From contig CAZTDX010000005.1 of assembly GCA_964612425.1 (NCBI GenBank), forward strand, positions 43,554-107,553: a DNA stretch of 64,000 nt. The letters are read 5' to 3'. A program made the position numbers and the translations under genes. Positions 1 through 9,887 of the stretch are shown piece by piece. Every line of letters begins with the position of its first letter. The stretch's first letter is position 1. The notes under the pieces are model-generated. The model saw nothing but the letters and a program-made list of their open reading frames with translations. It made no database searches and was not told where the DNA came from. The stretch comes from CAUJGP01 sp964612425 (lineage in GTDB: Bacteria > Bdellovibrionota > Bdellovibrionia > Bdellovibrionales > Bdellovibrionaceae).

Positions 1-438
1 ATTAAATAGATTAGTCCCAAGATCAGGCTCATGAATAACAGAAAAGACCACATTTCCAGATCGATCCATTAAAAGAATATCATAATAACCATAAGAATCA
101 CTCCGAGTTTTATAAAACGGTCGATACTTAAATAGTTTTTCTTGAAAGGATTTAGTATGAATAGATTTTGATTTAGAAAATTCCTCGGACATTGATTTTA
201 AAGTAGAAATATTATTCTCCGTGTGAGCAATAACAAATACTTCACTTAATTTTTCATCAATATAAGAACTGATCTGGCCTGCTTTACGATCCGTGATCGC
301 TGAGAGATTATTATCGATGGTTTCTAAATGAGTTTTTTCAAATTCATTGATATAAAATAACGCTAAGCCGCCCAGAGGCAGTAATGATAAAAAGAAAAAG
401 CTGAGCATGAGTCGAGGAAAAATCCGACGAGGTATCAT
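1..438 (-). CDS. Sensor protein with periplasmic Cache-like domain, N-terminal part only
   Basis: The frame stays open from an ATG at 438 to the window edge, giving the first 146 residues. It starts with a basic stretch, then one membrane helix (about residues 9-28), then an extracytoplasmic region with a helical part and a YYDILLMDRSGNVVFSV segment. That segment is typical of dCache sensor domains of histidine kinases, diguanylate cyclases and chemoreceptors. The output domain lies outside the window, so the enzyme class is unknown. Its ATG overlaps the TGA of the upstream binding-protein gene by four bases (ATGA), which implies translational coupling and suggests that the binding protein presents a ligand to this sensor. 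Confidence 0.7.
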   Translation of the reverse strand, partial: MIPRRIFPRLMLSFFFLSLLPLGGLALFYINEFEKTHLETIDNNLSAITDRKAGQISSYIDEKLSEVFVIAHTENNISTLKSMSEEFSKSKSIHTKSFQEKLFKYRPFYKTRSDSYGYYDILLMDRSGNVVFSVIHEPDLGTNLFN

Positions 439-1655
439 TTTTTTACCTCAAGACTTTTGATCCATTTCAATTTTAAATTTTCCCAATCTTCCCTTGATCG
501 ATGCACAGGCCAGGGCGCAGGTTTTATGGGGAATGGGGACTCTGACACTATGGTAAATTCCCCATTGGAATCAACTTTTGAAACTCGAGCCGGACGCCAA
601 ACATGACGAGTTCTGGCATCGACCGAGATCACTCCTGACGGTCCAATAAAAGTTAAATGGAGAAGTTTATCTGTATTAATTTGCAATGGATCAAAAGTCT
701 TCTTTTCCGTTGTAACTTCCATCCACATGCTGATTGCAGTATAGATGGCTTCAAACTCCTCGGTAAGCAAATGGTTTTTAAATAAAATTTCACTCATTGG
801 ATTTTCTTTTAATTTTTGCAACCATTGTTGGTTGGCCACTATATTGAGATGCTGAAAATAGTTTACCAATGAATAAAGATTATTGAAATGAACACTCAAC
901 TTTGAATTTAAGTCATACTCATTGAGATGTTGGGAGAAAACTGGAATTTCACTTAAACCTTGATCCAATAATTCTTTAAAAAAAATCTGATTACTATCAC
1001 CGCTTAAACTATTAAAAATAAATTTTGGTTTTTTTTGCTTAATTTCTTTAATTAACTTTTGAAAATCATAGGTACTTGAAAAGTCAATGAGTGATTCACC
1101 TAGCAGTTGACCATTTTGAGCAACAATCATGTCGCGCGCAATTTGCAGAGAAGCAATGGAGTTGATATTTTTATTTCCAACGAGGTAGGCACTTTTTCCT
1201 ATATGATCCATAGCCCAACTTATTCCAGGAGAAACTTGCTGATTGGGAACTGATCCAAAATAGATAATATTCTGGGATTTTTCAAAACCCTCATAGGACG
1301 AAGGAAAAAATAAAAGGCTATGCTCCCTTTCAACAATTGATTCGACTGATCTTAAACAATCTGATTGAGTGCACCCAATCAATAAAACCACTTTTTCATT
1401 TAAAATCAATCGTTCTGCTTCACTGGCATAAGTAGCATTATTGGATTTTCCATCAGCAATCACTAACTCTAGAGGATGACCTAATACCCCCCCTTTTTGA
1501 TTTATTTCATTAATTAAAATTTGAGTTGCTTCCACTAAATATTTTTCTTCAGGAGCTCGATCACCCGTCAATGAAAAAAGTAAACCAATTTTGATGGTTT
1601 GAATATTTTTATTGCGATTTAAAAAATAAATGACACCTGCGAAAAGTAAAATCAC
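435..1655 (-). CDS. Periplasmic substrate-binding protein, UrtA/AmiC-like (type I fold)
   Basis: The product resembles the urea/short-chain-amide and branched-chain amino acid binding family (Peripla_BP_5/6). It has an IGLLFSLTGD opening strand, an INEINQKGGVLGHPLELV segment, a VLLIGCTQS segment and a FFPSSYEG segment. The N-terminus is one hydrophobic helix, so the protein is probably membrane-anchored or exported. The start is uncertain: GTG at 1655 is the only standard start in this stretch, yet the frame is open upstream to a stop at 1725-1727 and encodes a plausible basic N-terminus. No ABC permease or ATPase lies beside it. The four-base overlap with the sensor gene points to a sensing role rather than transport. 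Confidence 0.75.
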   Translation of the reverse strand: MILLFAGVIYFLNRNKNIQTIKIGLLFSLTGDRAPEEKYLVEATQILINEINQKGGVLGHPLELVIADGKSNNATYASEAERLILNEKVVLLIGCTQSDCLRSVESIVEREHSLLFFPSSYEGFEKSQNIIYFGSVPNQQVSPGISWAMDHIGKSAYLVGNKNINSIASLQIARDMIVAQNGQLLGESLIDFSSTYDFQKLIKEIKQKKPKFIFNSLSGDSNQIFFKELLDQGLSEIPVFSQHLNEYDLNSKLSVHFNNLYSLVNYFQHLNIVANQQWLQKLKENPMSEILFKNHLLTEEFEAIYTAISMWMEVTTEKKTFDPLQINTDKLLHLTFIGPSGVISVDARTRHVWRPARVSKVDSNGEFTIVSESPFPIKPAPWPVHRSREDWENLKLKWIKSLEVKK

Positions 1656-1737
1656 GACAGTGGAGATTAACCAAAATTTATTTTTCCGTAAAAAAATTTG
1701 CGACTTGATAACCCAATACCTCCATCAATGGAATAGC

Positions 1738-2487
1738 CTAAGGGCTGTTTTTCAGATCACCCAACACTTTTTCAATGGTATGCTCGGTCACTTCTCCCGT
1801 TTCATTACCCATATAGTGTCTTATTGATTTAAATAAAACTCCCTCATAGGGGCTCTTACTTCCAATCCATGCCTCAAAGACTTCGTTGTCAAAGACCCCA
1901 CTTCTTTTATAATTGTACACTTCGTAAGAAACATCATATTTATTTACTCCAATGGTGAAAACTTCATCCCTTTTTGAGGTTGGTTTTAACCCCAAAGGAC
2001 GCTCGGAAATCTTAAATGTCACTCCTTTTAGACAGAGGTCGAGAAAATCCTTTTTATTCATGCTCAGTTCTGCATTCACTAGACCCTTTTCAGGAAGAAT
2101 TAATTTTGTTGCCTTTGTCCAGGATACTTTTTCATTGGTATTTTCAGTGATTTTTAATTGAACAACATTTTGAGAGACGATGCTTGTTTCTTTTTTCACG
2201 GTAATTGAATGAGTCTCTTGGTAAATTAATTCCTGTCCTAAAGGGTTGAACTTAACATATCCAATCCATTGCTCGTCACAACTTACTGGAGTTGGTTTTG
2301 AGTTTTTATCTTTATCTGTTTTACCTTTATCATCTTTTCCACCACTATCAACAACACCACTGGGATGGTTGTAACTCTTATCATCACACGAAGCTAAAAC
2401 GAAGCTAATAAAAATAAGGCAAAAATAGAATACTATTCTTGTTAAATAACTTGTAAACAATTCAAATTTATTCATTACTCTATTCAC
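1738..2487 (-). CDS. Lipoprotein of unknown function
   Basis: The 249-residue product has a hydrophobic signal segment ending in a lipobox (FVLASC, Cys at about residue 34), then a charged Lys/Asp/Gly linker (about residues 44-66) and a globular domain I do not recognise. GTG at 2487 is preferred as the start because a GAGGAG ribosome site precedes it at the right distance; ATG at 2475 is the alternative. It lies upstream of the binding protein and sensor in the same direction and may be part of the same unit. No function can be assigned. Confidence 0.7.
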   Translation of the reverse strand: MNRVMNKFELFTSYLTRIVFYFCLIFISFVLASCDDKSYNHPSGVVDSGGKDDKGKTDKDKNSKPTPVSCDEQWIGYVKFNPLGQELIYQETHSITVKKETSIVSQNVVQLKITENTNEKVSWTKATKLILPEKGLVNAELSMNKKDFLDLCLKGVTFKISERPLGLKPTSKRDEVFTIGVNKYDVSYEVYNYKRSGVFDNEVFEAWIGSKSPYEGVLFKSIRHYMGNETGEVTEHTIEKVLGDLKNSP

Positions 2488-2537
2488 CTTAAACTCCTCT
2501 TCAAAACCTTTTTATTGCGGAAAGGCGTATATCATTT

Positions 2538-3794
2538 TTAGTAAAAAGCTCCAACGATTGTAGCTGTCATTAGTGTACAAATAGTCCCGCCGATCAGAGC
2601 CTTAAGCCCAAGCTCTGATAAGGATCTTCGTTGATTGGGTGCCATCTGTGAAATCCCTCCCACTTGAATACCAATGGAGGCAAAATTAGCAAATCCACAG
2701 AGGGCATAAGTAGCTACGATTAAAGATTTTTGGTTTACAAAAGCCTGGGCAGCCTTAAATTTGGCCAACGTTCCATAAGCATAAAACTCATTAAGTATGG
2801 TTTTTTCTCCTAAAAGCTGACCCACTTTTGAAATATCAGCTCCATCAACTCCAATCACCCATGCCAAAGGCGAAAAAAGATAACTTAGAGCACTTTGCAG
2901 CGACCACTCAGCACCACTTCCAACGACAATGATTCCTGCTTGATGCAAAATACTATTCACCATTGCCATGACAGCTGTAAAAACTAACAGCATAGCACCC
3001 ACATTAATAGCCAAGGACACACCTTCAGTTGTTCCAACACAAATGGAATCAATGAGATTATAGCTTGGATTTGCTTCTGTTAAATTGAGCTTGGTATCAA
3101 GTGTTTCGCGATTGAGCGTTGGTTCTAAAATTTTTGATACTAAAATAGTCGCTGGCGCGGACATGATGGAGGCACATAATAAATGAGTAGCAAACATCTG
3201 TCTCTGAACCGGGTCATCACCACCTAAAAAACCCACATACGCGGCCAAAACTCCTCCAGCAATATTCGCCATCCCACCAATCATAACACAAAGAAGTTCT
3301 GATCGAGTCATGTTTGCAAGATATGGTTTTATTAATAATGGGGCTTCCGTTTGACCTAAGAAAATATTTCCAGCTGTTGATAAACTTTCTGCCCCCGACA
3401 ATTTGATCCCTTTTGATATAACCCAAGCACACCCATAAACTATTTTTTGTAAAATCCCTAAATAATAAAGCATGCTCGTAATGGCTGAGAAAAATACCAC
3501 GGTTGGTAAAACCTGAAAGGCAAAAATAAAACCATGAGTTTCAACATTTAAAAGATTCCCAAGCAAAAATTGTGAGCCTTCCTTAGTAAAATCTAAAACT
3601 TTAACAAAGAAACTAGAGACAAAATCAAAAATATCAACGACTCCTGGAACTTTCAAAACTAAAAAGGCAAAAAGCACCTGAACAGCTAGGGCATACAAAG
3701 TCTCTTTCCAAGAGATTTTTTTTCGATGCGAACTCAAAGCAACACAAATTGAAATTAGGATAACTATACCCACAATGGATCTTAATACCGACAC
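2538..3794 (-). CDS. nupC: NupC-family concentrative nucleoside transporter
   Basis: The 418-residue polytopic inner-membrane protein matches the CNT family in length and motifs. These include an N-terminal membrane domain, a gate region (FFSAITSMLYYLGIL), the substrate/sodium motif GQTEAPLLIKPY, the segment MIGGMANIAGGVLAAYVGFL, and a C-terminal CGFANFASIGIQ segment. The family imports nucleosides with sodium or protons. GTG at 3794 is chosen because GGGAGG precedes it. It is probably transcribed alone. Uptake of nucleosides would suit a scavenging or predatory lifestyle, but that is inference. Confidence 0.93.
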   Translation of the reverse strand: MSVLRSIVGIVILISICVALSSHRKKISWKETLYALAVQVLFAFLVLKVPGVVDIFDFVSSFFVKVLDFTKEGSQFLLGNLLNVETHGFIFAFQVLPTVVFFSAITSMLYYLGILQKIVYGCAWVISKGIKLSGAESLSTAGNIFLGQTEAPLLIKPYLANMTRSELLCVMIGGMANIAGGVLAAYVGFLGGDDPVQRQMFATHLLCASIMSAPATILVSKILEPTLNRETLDTKLNLTEANPSYNLIDSICVGTTEGVSLAINVGAMLLVFTAVMAMVNSILHQAGIIVVGSGAEWSLQSALSYLFSPLAWVIGVDGADISKVGQLLGEKTILNEFYAYGTLAKFKAAQAFVNQKSLIVATYALCGFANFASIGIQVGGISQMAPNQRRSLSELGLKALIGGTICTLMTATIVGAFY

Positions 3795-4059
3795 CCAAAC
3801 CTCCCCACTACTTGCAGTGGTACTTCACAAATAAAGCTAAACTACTTTACATTACGCAAGCTATCATATTGAAACCCGTCGAACAAGTTATTGGAAAAAT
3901 CTACTATTATAAATGATACCATCCAAAAATCTAGAAATTAAAGGATACCCTAGACCTTTGTAATATTTCCATTTAAATTCATTCGACAAAGGACGAATAG
4001 TCATGCTGCAATAAATAGTGAATGTTTATAATAAACGTAGGTTTACAAAGGATTAAAAA

Positions 4060-4818
4060 GTGAGCACAGCAAACTCTTCACCTTCAGGTCGAGCCGCATT
4101 TATCTTTGTTTATGAAAATATGGGTGTCGTAATGGCCATTGACTCTTTTATTAAAGGCGAAGAGCAAAAAGGAGGAACTCCACCCAAGATGAGTTTAACT
4201 CAAAATCGACCCAAAGCGGTGGAAAACTTAAAAAAAACAAAATATGAATTCATTATGGTTGATCAAGCTTGTATGGGCTCAACCACTCCCCAAGAGTGGA
4301 TTCAAGCCCTCTATAATGAAATGGATGGAGGTACAACTAAAGGCACCGAATTGAAAATTTTTCTACTTGCCAACAGCAACCTCAGTAATAATGATTTAGA
4401 AAACTGTCTCATTGCTGGTTATGATGATGTCTTTATAAAACCATTGGATATGCCCATTGTTGCACAAAAGATAAATAATATCACTGGAATTGAGTTTTCA
4501 AAGGAAAATCAGCTTTATTTTGCTCCCATCACTTCCCCTGTAAAATTAGCCTACCGCTACGATCTAGAAGGACTTTCTGAAGCAGGTGCAAAAGTCCTTA
4601 TTGATGAACGACTGGCTGCGGGAGAGGTTTTCACTATTATTATTCCAGAATTTGAAAAATTTGGCATACGTGAAATTGTAGCAAAAGTAATCAACTGTAA
4701 AGAAAGCCAAAAGCACAAAGGGAAGTTCACCGCCAATATTAATTTCGTGGGAATTCAACCAGCAGTGACAAAAACCATTCGTCGATGGATGGTTGAAAAC
4801 TACATCAAAGCAAAATAA
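4060..4818 (+). CDS. Receiver-like domain plus PilZ-like domain protein
   Basis: Residues about 10-140 look like a response-regulator receiver: a hydrophobic first strand, FIMVDQA with a candidate phosphoacceptor Asp, and a late FIKPLD segment with the conserved Lys-Pro. The acidic pair expected after the first strand is not evident, so phosphorylation is uncertain. The C-terminal part (about 150-252) resembles a PilZ-type c-di-GMP-binding beta barrel, including an NINFVGIQPA segment, although the classic RxxxR is not obvious. The start is GTG at 4060. It would be a cytoplasmic signalling adaptor, possibly for motility or surface behaviour. The PilZ assignment is tentative. Confidence 0.6.
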   Translation: MSTANSSPSGRAAFIFVYENMGVVMAIDSFIKGEEQKGGTPPKMSLTQNRPKAVENLKKTKYEFIMVDQACMGSTTPQEWIQALYNEMDGGTTKGTELKIFLLANSNLSNNDLENCLIAGYDDVFIKPLDMPIVAQKINNITGIEFSKENQLYFAPITSPVKLAYRYDLEGLSEAGAKVLIDERLAAGEVFTIIIPEFEKFGIREIVAKVINCKESQKHKGKFTANINFVGIQPAVTKTIRRWMVENYIKAK

Positions 4819-4862
4819 TTATAAAATCGTGACAGCACTTTGCCTTTTCGTTACATTGAACC

Positions 4863-6647
4863 ATGGCTTTTCGACTACTGCGTTTAGTTTTATTTGACCG
4901 CTGGCCCTGGCGTCTTGCGATTTTACTTATTAGCTTTACTGGTTCTATCTTTGGTATTTTAGGTCCTTACATCCAAAAGCATTTTATTGATGGTTTATTG
5001 ATGGTTCCCTCAAAAGATATTTTTGGTTTTGAAAGTGGACTCCACCCTTTAATTTTAATTCTGCTCGCTTTCTTTTGCATCGTTCTTTCTTTGAGTTGCA
5101 ACTTTATTGCAAACTTTATTGGGATGCGCGAAGCACTATTTACTCAGCAAAAGCTCTCTGAAATGCTTTATGAAAAAACTCTCAACCTACGAACAGATAG
5201 CTTACAGGGAAAAACTGTCGGTGAATTAGTGGCTATTTATGCCACGGATGTTCCTGGTGCCTCTGTGCTTTTAGAACAATCCATACCCAGTGGAGCTGCG
5301 ACCTTTTCTCCTTTAATATTAGCTCCTCTGGCACTTCATCTACTTTTTGATTTACCCCTCGGGCGAGTGCTCGGCGTGATTGGAATATTTATTATTCTGA
5401 ATTCATACCTTGCTTACCGTCAGTCTTATTTTTTTAATCGCTACAAGCAACTTGCTGCCGAGCGCGTAGGACTTGTCAATGAGTGGATTCTCAATATTAA
5501 ATCGCTCAAAATAATGGGATGGATAGAAGCCTATGAGGCACGAATTAAGTCAACACGGATTACAGAAACTGAAAATCGCATCGCCATGGTGACCAACGGT
5601 CAAACCATGAACTCCTTTTCTTCAACGACCACTTTTATGATTAACATTATGGCGATTTATGTGCTGATCGCCTCCCATCAAAATCAAGTGACTCCGGGCG
5701 AACTCTTAAGTCTTCTTTGGATTTTAGGAATTTTTTTGACTCGTCCTTTTAGGCAACTCCCGTGGTTCTTTACTTTTGGTATTGATGGATGGACTTCATT
5801 AAAACGCATTGCCGGTTTTTTAGAACTAAAAAACCAAGGTCGTGATTGGCCCCATGCTATTTCTGCTGACGAATCTAAAATGGAAACTCAAGGTCCTTCC
5901 ATCGAAGTCCACAATCTTAATTTAAAAATCGGCAATGATTTTTTACTAAAGAATATCAATCTCAATATTAAACAAAAAGAGTTTGTGGCTTTAGTTGGCG
6001 AAGTAGGAAGTGGGAAAACCTTACTCCTCCTGTCACTCATGGGCGAGACTGGCGCTTCCATGGATTATTATCGCATCAATAATAAGAATGTGCTCTCGTG
6101 CTCCCATGAAGAACTTTGCCGTCATTTTGCCTTTGTCCCGCAGGAAAGTTTTGTTATGAGTGCCAGTCTTCGCGAAAACATTGCCTTTGATTATAATATC
6201 AATAATAAACTTGATGCTCGAATCACTCACTGCTTGGAACAATCACAGTTTGTACTCGATGAAAATTTATTCCCAGAGCAACTAGACACAGAAATTGGTG
6301 AACGCGGAGTGAATTTATCCGGTGGTCAAAAACAAAGAGTCAATATTGCGCGTGCTAATTATTATGATTGTCCCATTGTTTTAATGGATGACTCTCTGAG
6401 CGCGCTTGATGTTAATACAGAACACGCGCTCATTGAAACTTTAATCAAGGGGCAATGGACCCATAAAACTAGAATACTCGCGACTCATCGGCTCTCTGTT
6501 TTAAAAGAAGTTGATCGTATCTTCTTTATAGAAAATGGGTCACTAATCGCGCAAGGGACTTTTGATCAACTAATAAAATCTTCTCCTCCTTTTTACCGCT
6601 TTATCGAAACACTTAAGCCTAAGGAGAATCATGAAGCCGAAGCTTAG
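4863..6647 (+). CDS. ABC exporter half-transporter, ABCC-like, degenerate Walker B subunit
   Basis: The protein has an N-terminal six-helix exporter domain (about residues 15-320) and a C-terminal ATPase. The Walker A motif GEVGSGKT lies near residue 379, a canonical LSGGQ signature near 485, Walker B IVLMDD near 506, and the switch His in ATHRLS. The catalytic Glu after Walker B is Asp, as in the first ATPase domain of ABCC/MRP proteins and in one subunit of bacterial heterodimeric exporters. The next gene overlaps it by 17 bp and has the complementary defect, so the two should form one heterodimer. The substrate is unknown; drug, lipid or peptide export are all possible. Confidence 0.88.
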   Translation: MAFRLLRLVLFDRWPWRLAILLISFTGSIFGILGPYIQKHFIDGLLMVPSKDIFGFESGLHPLILILLAFFCIVLSLSCNFIANFIGMREALFTQQKLSEMLYEKTLNLRTDSLQGKTVGELVAIYATDVPGASVLLEQSIPSGAATFSPLILAPLALHLLFDLPLGRVLGVIGIFIILNSYLAYRQSYFFNRYKQLAAERVGLVNEWILNIKSLKIMGWIEAYEARIKSTRITETENRIAMVTNGQTMNSFSSTTTFMINIMAIYVLIASHQNQVTPGELLSLLWILGIFLTRPFRQLPWFFTFGIDGWTSLKRIAGFLELKNQGRDWPHAISADESKMETQGPSIEVHNLNLKIGNDFLLKNINLNIKQKEFVALVGEVGSGKTLLLLSLMGETGASMDYYRINNKNVLSCSHEELCRHFAFVPQESFVMSASLRENIAFDYNINNKLDARITHCLEQSQFVLDENLFPEQLDTEIGERGVNLSGGQKQRVNIARANYYDCPIVLMDDSLSALDVNTEHALIETLIKGQWTHKTRILATHRLSVLKEVDRIFFIENGSLIAQGTFDQLIKSSPPFYRFIETLKPKENHEAEA

Positions 6648-8535
6648 TTTTCAGCAGGAAGAAACTCAATTCAAGGGAAAATACCAACAGCAAGTATTTC
6701 GAACTTTAAAACTAGCTTATCAACCTTATTTTATTTATATCTTCTTGTTGTTAATTTTAGGCTTTATTGGCCGGCTCGTGTTACTTTTTAATACCAATTT
6801 AATTGGATTTTGGGTTGATTCATTCTGCAATACCGATCAATGTCAACACCCTCCTCTTTGGTTCCAGTCATGGACGTCAGAAAATTACTTACCGGCATTA
6901 TTAGTATTGTGTATTCTAGGGCTCATTTTTACACTCTGTTTTAGAGTTGGCTTTTCAAGACTCTCGGCTCTTGCAACGAGCACGATTTATGACGAAGTCA
7001 CTTTGCGAACATCACGCTACCCTCTTTCTTTTTTTGACACCACTCCCGCCGGCAGAATCATCACTCGTTTTTCAAGTGACTACGGAAATGTGTTTCGGCT
7101 TTTTGGCGGCCCTTTAGCAGAGTTTATTGCTTTAGTCTTCGATATACTCTCTATGATTATTCTCATTACTATTGCTAGCCCCTTTTATTTGTTCTTAGTT
7201 TTTTTGATTGTCGTTTGCAATTATTGGATCTTTAAATTTCATAAAGACGGAATTAGAACGGAACGACGTCAACTCTCGCTAAGTCGAGCCCCCTCCATTG
7301 CCCACTTTGCAGAAACAGCTATAGGAGCCTCTTCGATACGAACCTACTTACGACAAAATTCCTTTGTTAAAAAATTCATAACTTTAAATGATTTATTTTT
7401 AAATCAAAGATTTAAATCTTACAAAAGATTTACTTTTTTTTCTTTTCAAATCAGCGCGCTCACTTCTTTCCTTTTGCTACTTACCGGATTATCTTCTTTT
7501 TACTTATTAAAATTTAAACTTGTGAGCGTTGGCTCCATTGGGGTCGCTTTTACTTTTATCATGCTCTCTGGCGGTACTGTGCAAACATTTTTTGAATGGC
7601 TCTCTCAACTCGACGAAGCCTTTGTGGGAACGGAACGTCTTGACCACTATTTGCACTTACCCATTGAAGCGGGAGAGCGCTTACCAAGCTCTGCTCAGTT
7701 TCCAACGCCCCATTGGAATCAAAACTCCCCTCCGCTCTGCCAACCGTCAAAAGATTTCGTAGCTACTCCGACTTCGATGTCTTCAGTTCCACAAATTCAG
7801 TTTGAAAATGTCTCCTTTCGCTATCGCGAAGATCTCCCTTTAGTGTTAAAAAATATTTCCTTTGATATTAAACCCACAGAAAGAATTGGAATCATTGGTA
7901 AGACAGGAAGTGGTAAATCTACTCTTATTCAAACTCTTTTTTATCTCTATCCCCTCACTCAAGGAAAAATTTCCATCAATGGTTTTACACCCTATTTATC
8001 TGATAAAAATCCTCCTCAACAAAATGAGATTAGCCTCACGGATTATAGAAATAAAATTACTTTAATACCTCAAGATCCTATCCTTTTCAGAGGCACATTA
8101 CGTGACAACTTGGATTTAGGTAAAATTTATTCGAGTGAAAAAGTGATTACTAGTTTGGATCGAGTGGGACTAAAAGAGTGGTTTCAATCTCTCTCTCAAG
8201 GGCTCGAATACCCCATTGAAGAACGAGGTAAAAATTTAAGTCTTGGCGAACGGCAACTCCTTTGCATGGCTCGTTGTCTTCTGAAGGACTCGCCCATTAT
8301 TGTAATGGATGAAGCGACATCCTCCGTTGACCCTCAGAGTGAACAAATCATGGTCAATGCCACTCAAAATTTCTTTTCTGATCGCACTCAACTCATCATT
8401 GCCCATCGCCTCTCAACCGTAGAGCATTGCGATCGAATTTTATGGCTTCATCAGGGAGAAATTAAAATGCTTGACTCACCTTCTGTCGTTTTACCTGCTT
8501 TTCTTAAAATGCATAAAAATGAGGTCCACTTATAA
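6631..8535 (+). CDS. ABC exporter half-transporter, partner with canonical catalytic Glu
   Basis: The membrane domain (about residues 30-340) is followed by an ATPase with Walker A GKTGSGKS near residue 424, Walker B IIVMDE with the catalytic Glu near 557, and AHRLS. Its signature reads LSLGE instead of LSGGQ, so this subunit completes the active site only together with the LSGGQ of its partner. A loop between helices one and two holds a CNTDQC pair. ATG at 6631 follows AAGGAGA and lies inside the end of the upstream gene. It shares one base with the start of the DUF475 gene downstream, so the three genes should be one transcript. Confidence 0.88.
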   Translation: MKPKLSFQQEETQFKGKYQQQVFRTLKLAYQPYFIYIFLLLILGFIGRLVLLFNTNLIGFWVDSFCNTDQCQHPPLWFQSWTSENYLPALLVLCILGLIFTLCFRVGFSRLSALATSTIYDEVTLRTSRYPLSFFDTTPAGRIITRFSSDYGNVFRLFGGPLAEFIALVFDILSMIILITIASPFYLFLVFLIVVCNYWIFKFHKDGIRTERRQLSLSRAPSIAHFAETAIGASSIRTYLRQNSFVKKFITLNDLFLNQRFKSYKRFTFFSFQISALTSFLLLLTGLSSFYLLKFKLVSVGSIGVAFTFIMLSGGTVQTFFEWLSQLDEAFVGTERLDHYLHLPIEAGERLPSSAQFPTPHWNQNSPPLCQPSKDFVATPTSMSSVPQIQFENVSFRYREDLPLVLKNISFDIKPTERIGIIGKTGSGKSTLIQTLFYLYPLTQGKISINGFTPYLSDKNPPQQNEISLTDYRNKITLIPQDPILFRGTLRDNLDLGKIYSSEKVITSLDRVGLKEWFQSLSQGLEYPIEERGKNLSLGERQLLCMARCLLKDSPIIVMDEATSSVDPQSEQIMVNATQNFFSDRTQLIIAHRLSTVEHCDRILWLHQGEIKMLDSPSVVLPAFLKMHKNEVHL

Positions 8536-9575
8536 TGCTTAAGTATTTCAAAAGTTCACTTATTGTCAGTATCCTCGGGCTCGGACTCGCGGCCTTTGTC
8601 GGATGGGAGTACCATCATACAGTTTTAGGAGCGTTCGAAGCCCTTTTTATTGCCCTAATCTTATCTCTTTTAGAAGTTTCTATTTCCTTTGATAATGCTA
8701 TTGTCAACGCTACTGTTTTAAAAAAAATGACTCCACTTTGGCAGCACCGATTTATTACCTGGGGAATGTTGATCGCTGTTTTTGGAATGAGAGTCATTTT
8801 TCCTCTGATCGTCGTAAGTGTGGCGGCCATGATTTCGCCATGGAGCGCTTTAAAAATTGCGACCTTCCATCCAGATCAGTACGCCCAACTAATGACTCAA
8901 GCTCATATACCTGTCTCTGCCTTTGGTGGCGCCTTTTTAATGATGGTGGCATTAAAATATTTTTTCGATGATACCAAAGAACTTCACTGGATTCGAGCCA
9001 TCGAAAAACCCCTTACAAAATTAGGCAAAATGGAGGCCATCGAAATTGGCATCGTCATTTTATTTTTATTCGTAATGATGCGCCTACTTCCCCAACATGA
9101 ACAAATTTCATTTATCGTTTCAGGACTGATGGGGCTTTTGACTTATATTTTAGTGGATGGCCTCGGGGGACTTTTAAGTCATGACGAAGAAAATGAACAC
9201 GAATCTAAGAAAAACAATTCGTCACTCCATAAAACTAGTTTACTCTTATTCTTGTACTTAGAAGTCCTAGATGCTTCTTTTAGTTTTGATGGCGTCATCG
9301 GAGCTTTTGCTATTTCAAACAATCTCTTTATTATTGCCATTGGCCTTGGAATTGGAGCGATGTTTGTTCGAAGCCTTACCATAATGTTTGTAAGGCAAAA
9401 CACACTTTCTCAATTTCGTTATTTAGAACATGGCGCTTTTTATGCTATCTGGTCACTCTCAATCATCATGTTTTTAAACACCCTAACTGAAATTCCTGAA
9501 ATCGTGACAGGAGTCATTGGAGCTGCCTTTATTGGTATATCTCTTTTTTCATCGCTCAAAGAAGGAAGAACCTAA
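8535..9575 (+). CDS. DUF475 (TerC-like) integral membrane protein
   Basis: The 346-residue, roughly nine-helix protein has paired acidic helix motifs typical of the TerC/DUF475 group: SLLEVSISFDNAIVNATVLKK near residue 45 and LYLEVLDASFSFDGVIGAFA near residue 245. These repeated Asp/Glu-bearing helices are thought to handle metal ions, though the function of the DUF475 branch is not established. Its start codon overlaps the stop of the ABC exporter gene (TAATG), so it is translationally coupled to that transporter. The link between the two functions is unknown. Confidence 0.85.
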   Translation: MLKYFKSSLIVSILGLGLAAFVGWEYHHTVLGAFEALFIALILSLLEVSISFDNAIVNATVLKKMTPLWQHRFITWGMLIAVFGMRVIFPLIVVSVAAMISPWSALKIATFHPDQYAQLMTQAHIPVSAFGGAFLMMVALKYFFDDTKELHWIRAIEKPLTKLGKMEAIEIGIVILFLFVMMRLLPQHEQISFIVSGLMGLLTYILVDGLGGLLSHDEENEHESKKNNSSLHKTSLLLFLYLEVLDASFSFDGVIGAFAISNNLFIIAIGLGIGAMFVRSLTIMFVRQNTLSQFRYLEHGAFYAIWSLSIIMFLNTLTEIPEIVTGVIGAAFIGISLFSSLKEGRT

Positions 9576-9633
9576 ATATGTTTAGTTTAGATATTGCGCA
9601 CATTTAAAATCTTGTAAATGTTCAAATATCAAA

Positions 9634-9887
9634 CAGCTTTTTTACTTGAATTGGGGGCTTCTCTCAAAAGGGAAGGAAATAACTTCTTTGCAAAAAGTCG
9701 GGACGGCCATCCTGGCCTCACCCCGAATTGGAAAGTTAAGATAATTTAAGGCAAAAATGGAGTTTTGATGTTAAAAATAATTTTTGTTTTGCCTTAAATT
9801 ATTTTAACTTCCCATCGCGTCCCGCTATTCGGAGCCCTCCTTTATGCAAAGAAGTTATTTCCTTCCCTTTTTGAGAGAAGCTGTGCC
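9634..9887. repeat. Left arm of an 884-bp inverted repeat; itself a palindrome
   Basis: This 254-bp segment recurs as its reverse complement at 10266-10517. Within the arm, about 36 bp near 9658-9694 pair with about 37 bp near 9845-9882 (outer stem). An inner stem pairs AAGTTAAGATAATTTAAGGC with a near-complement around 9800-9825. Between the stems sit a small GGCCA/TGGCC hairpin and the blocks GGGACG and CCGAAT. Their complements (CGTCCC, ATTCGG) occur on the other side in the same rather than the mirrored order, so alternative folds compete. No coding frame is present. Confidence 0.9.
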
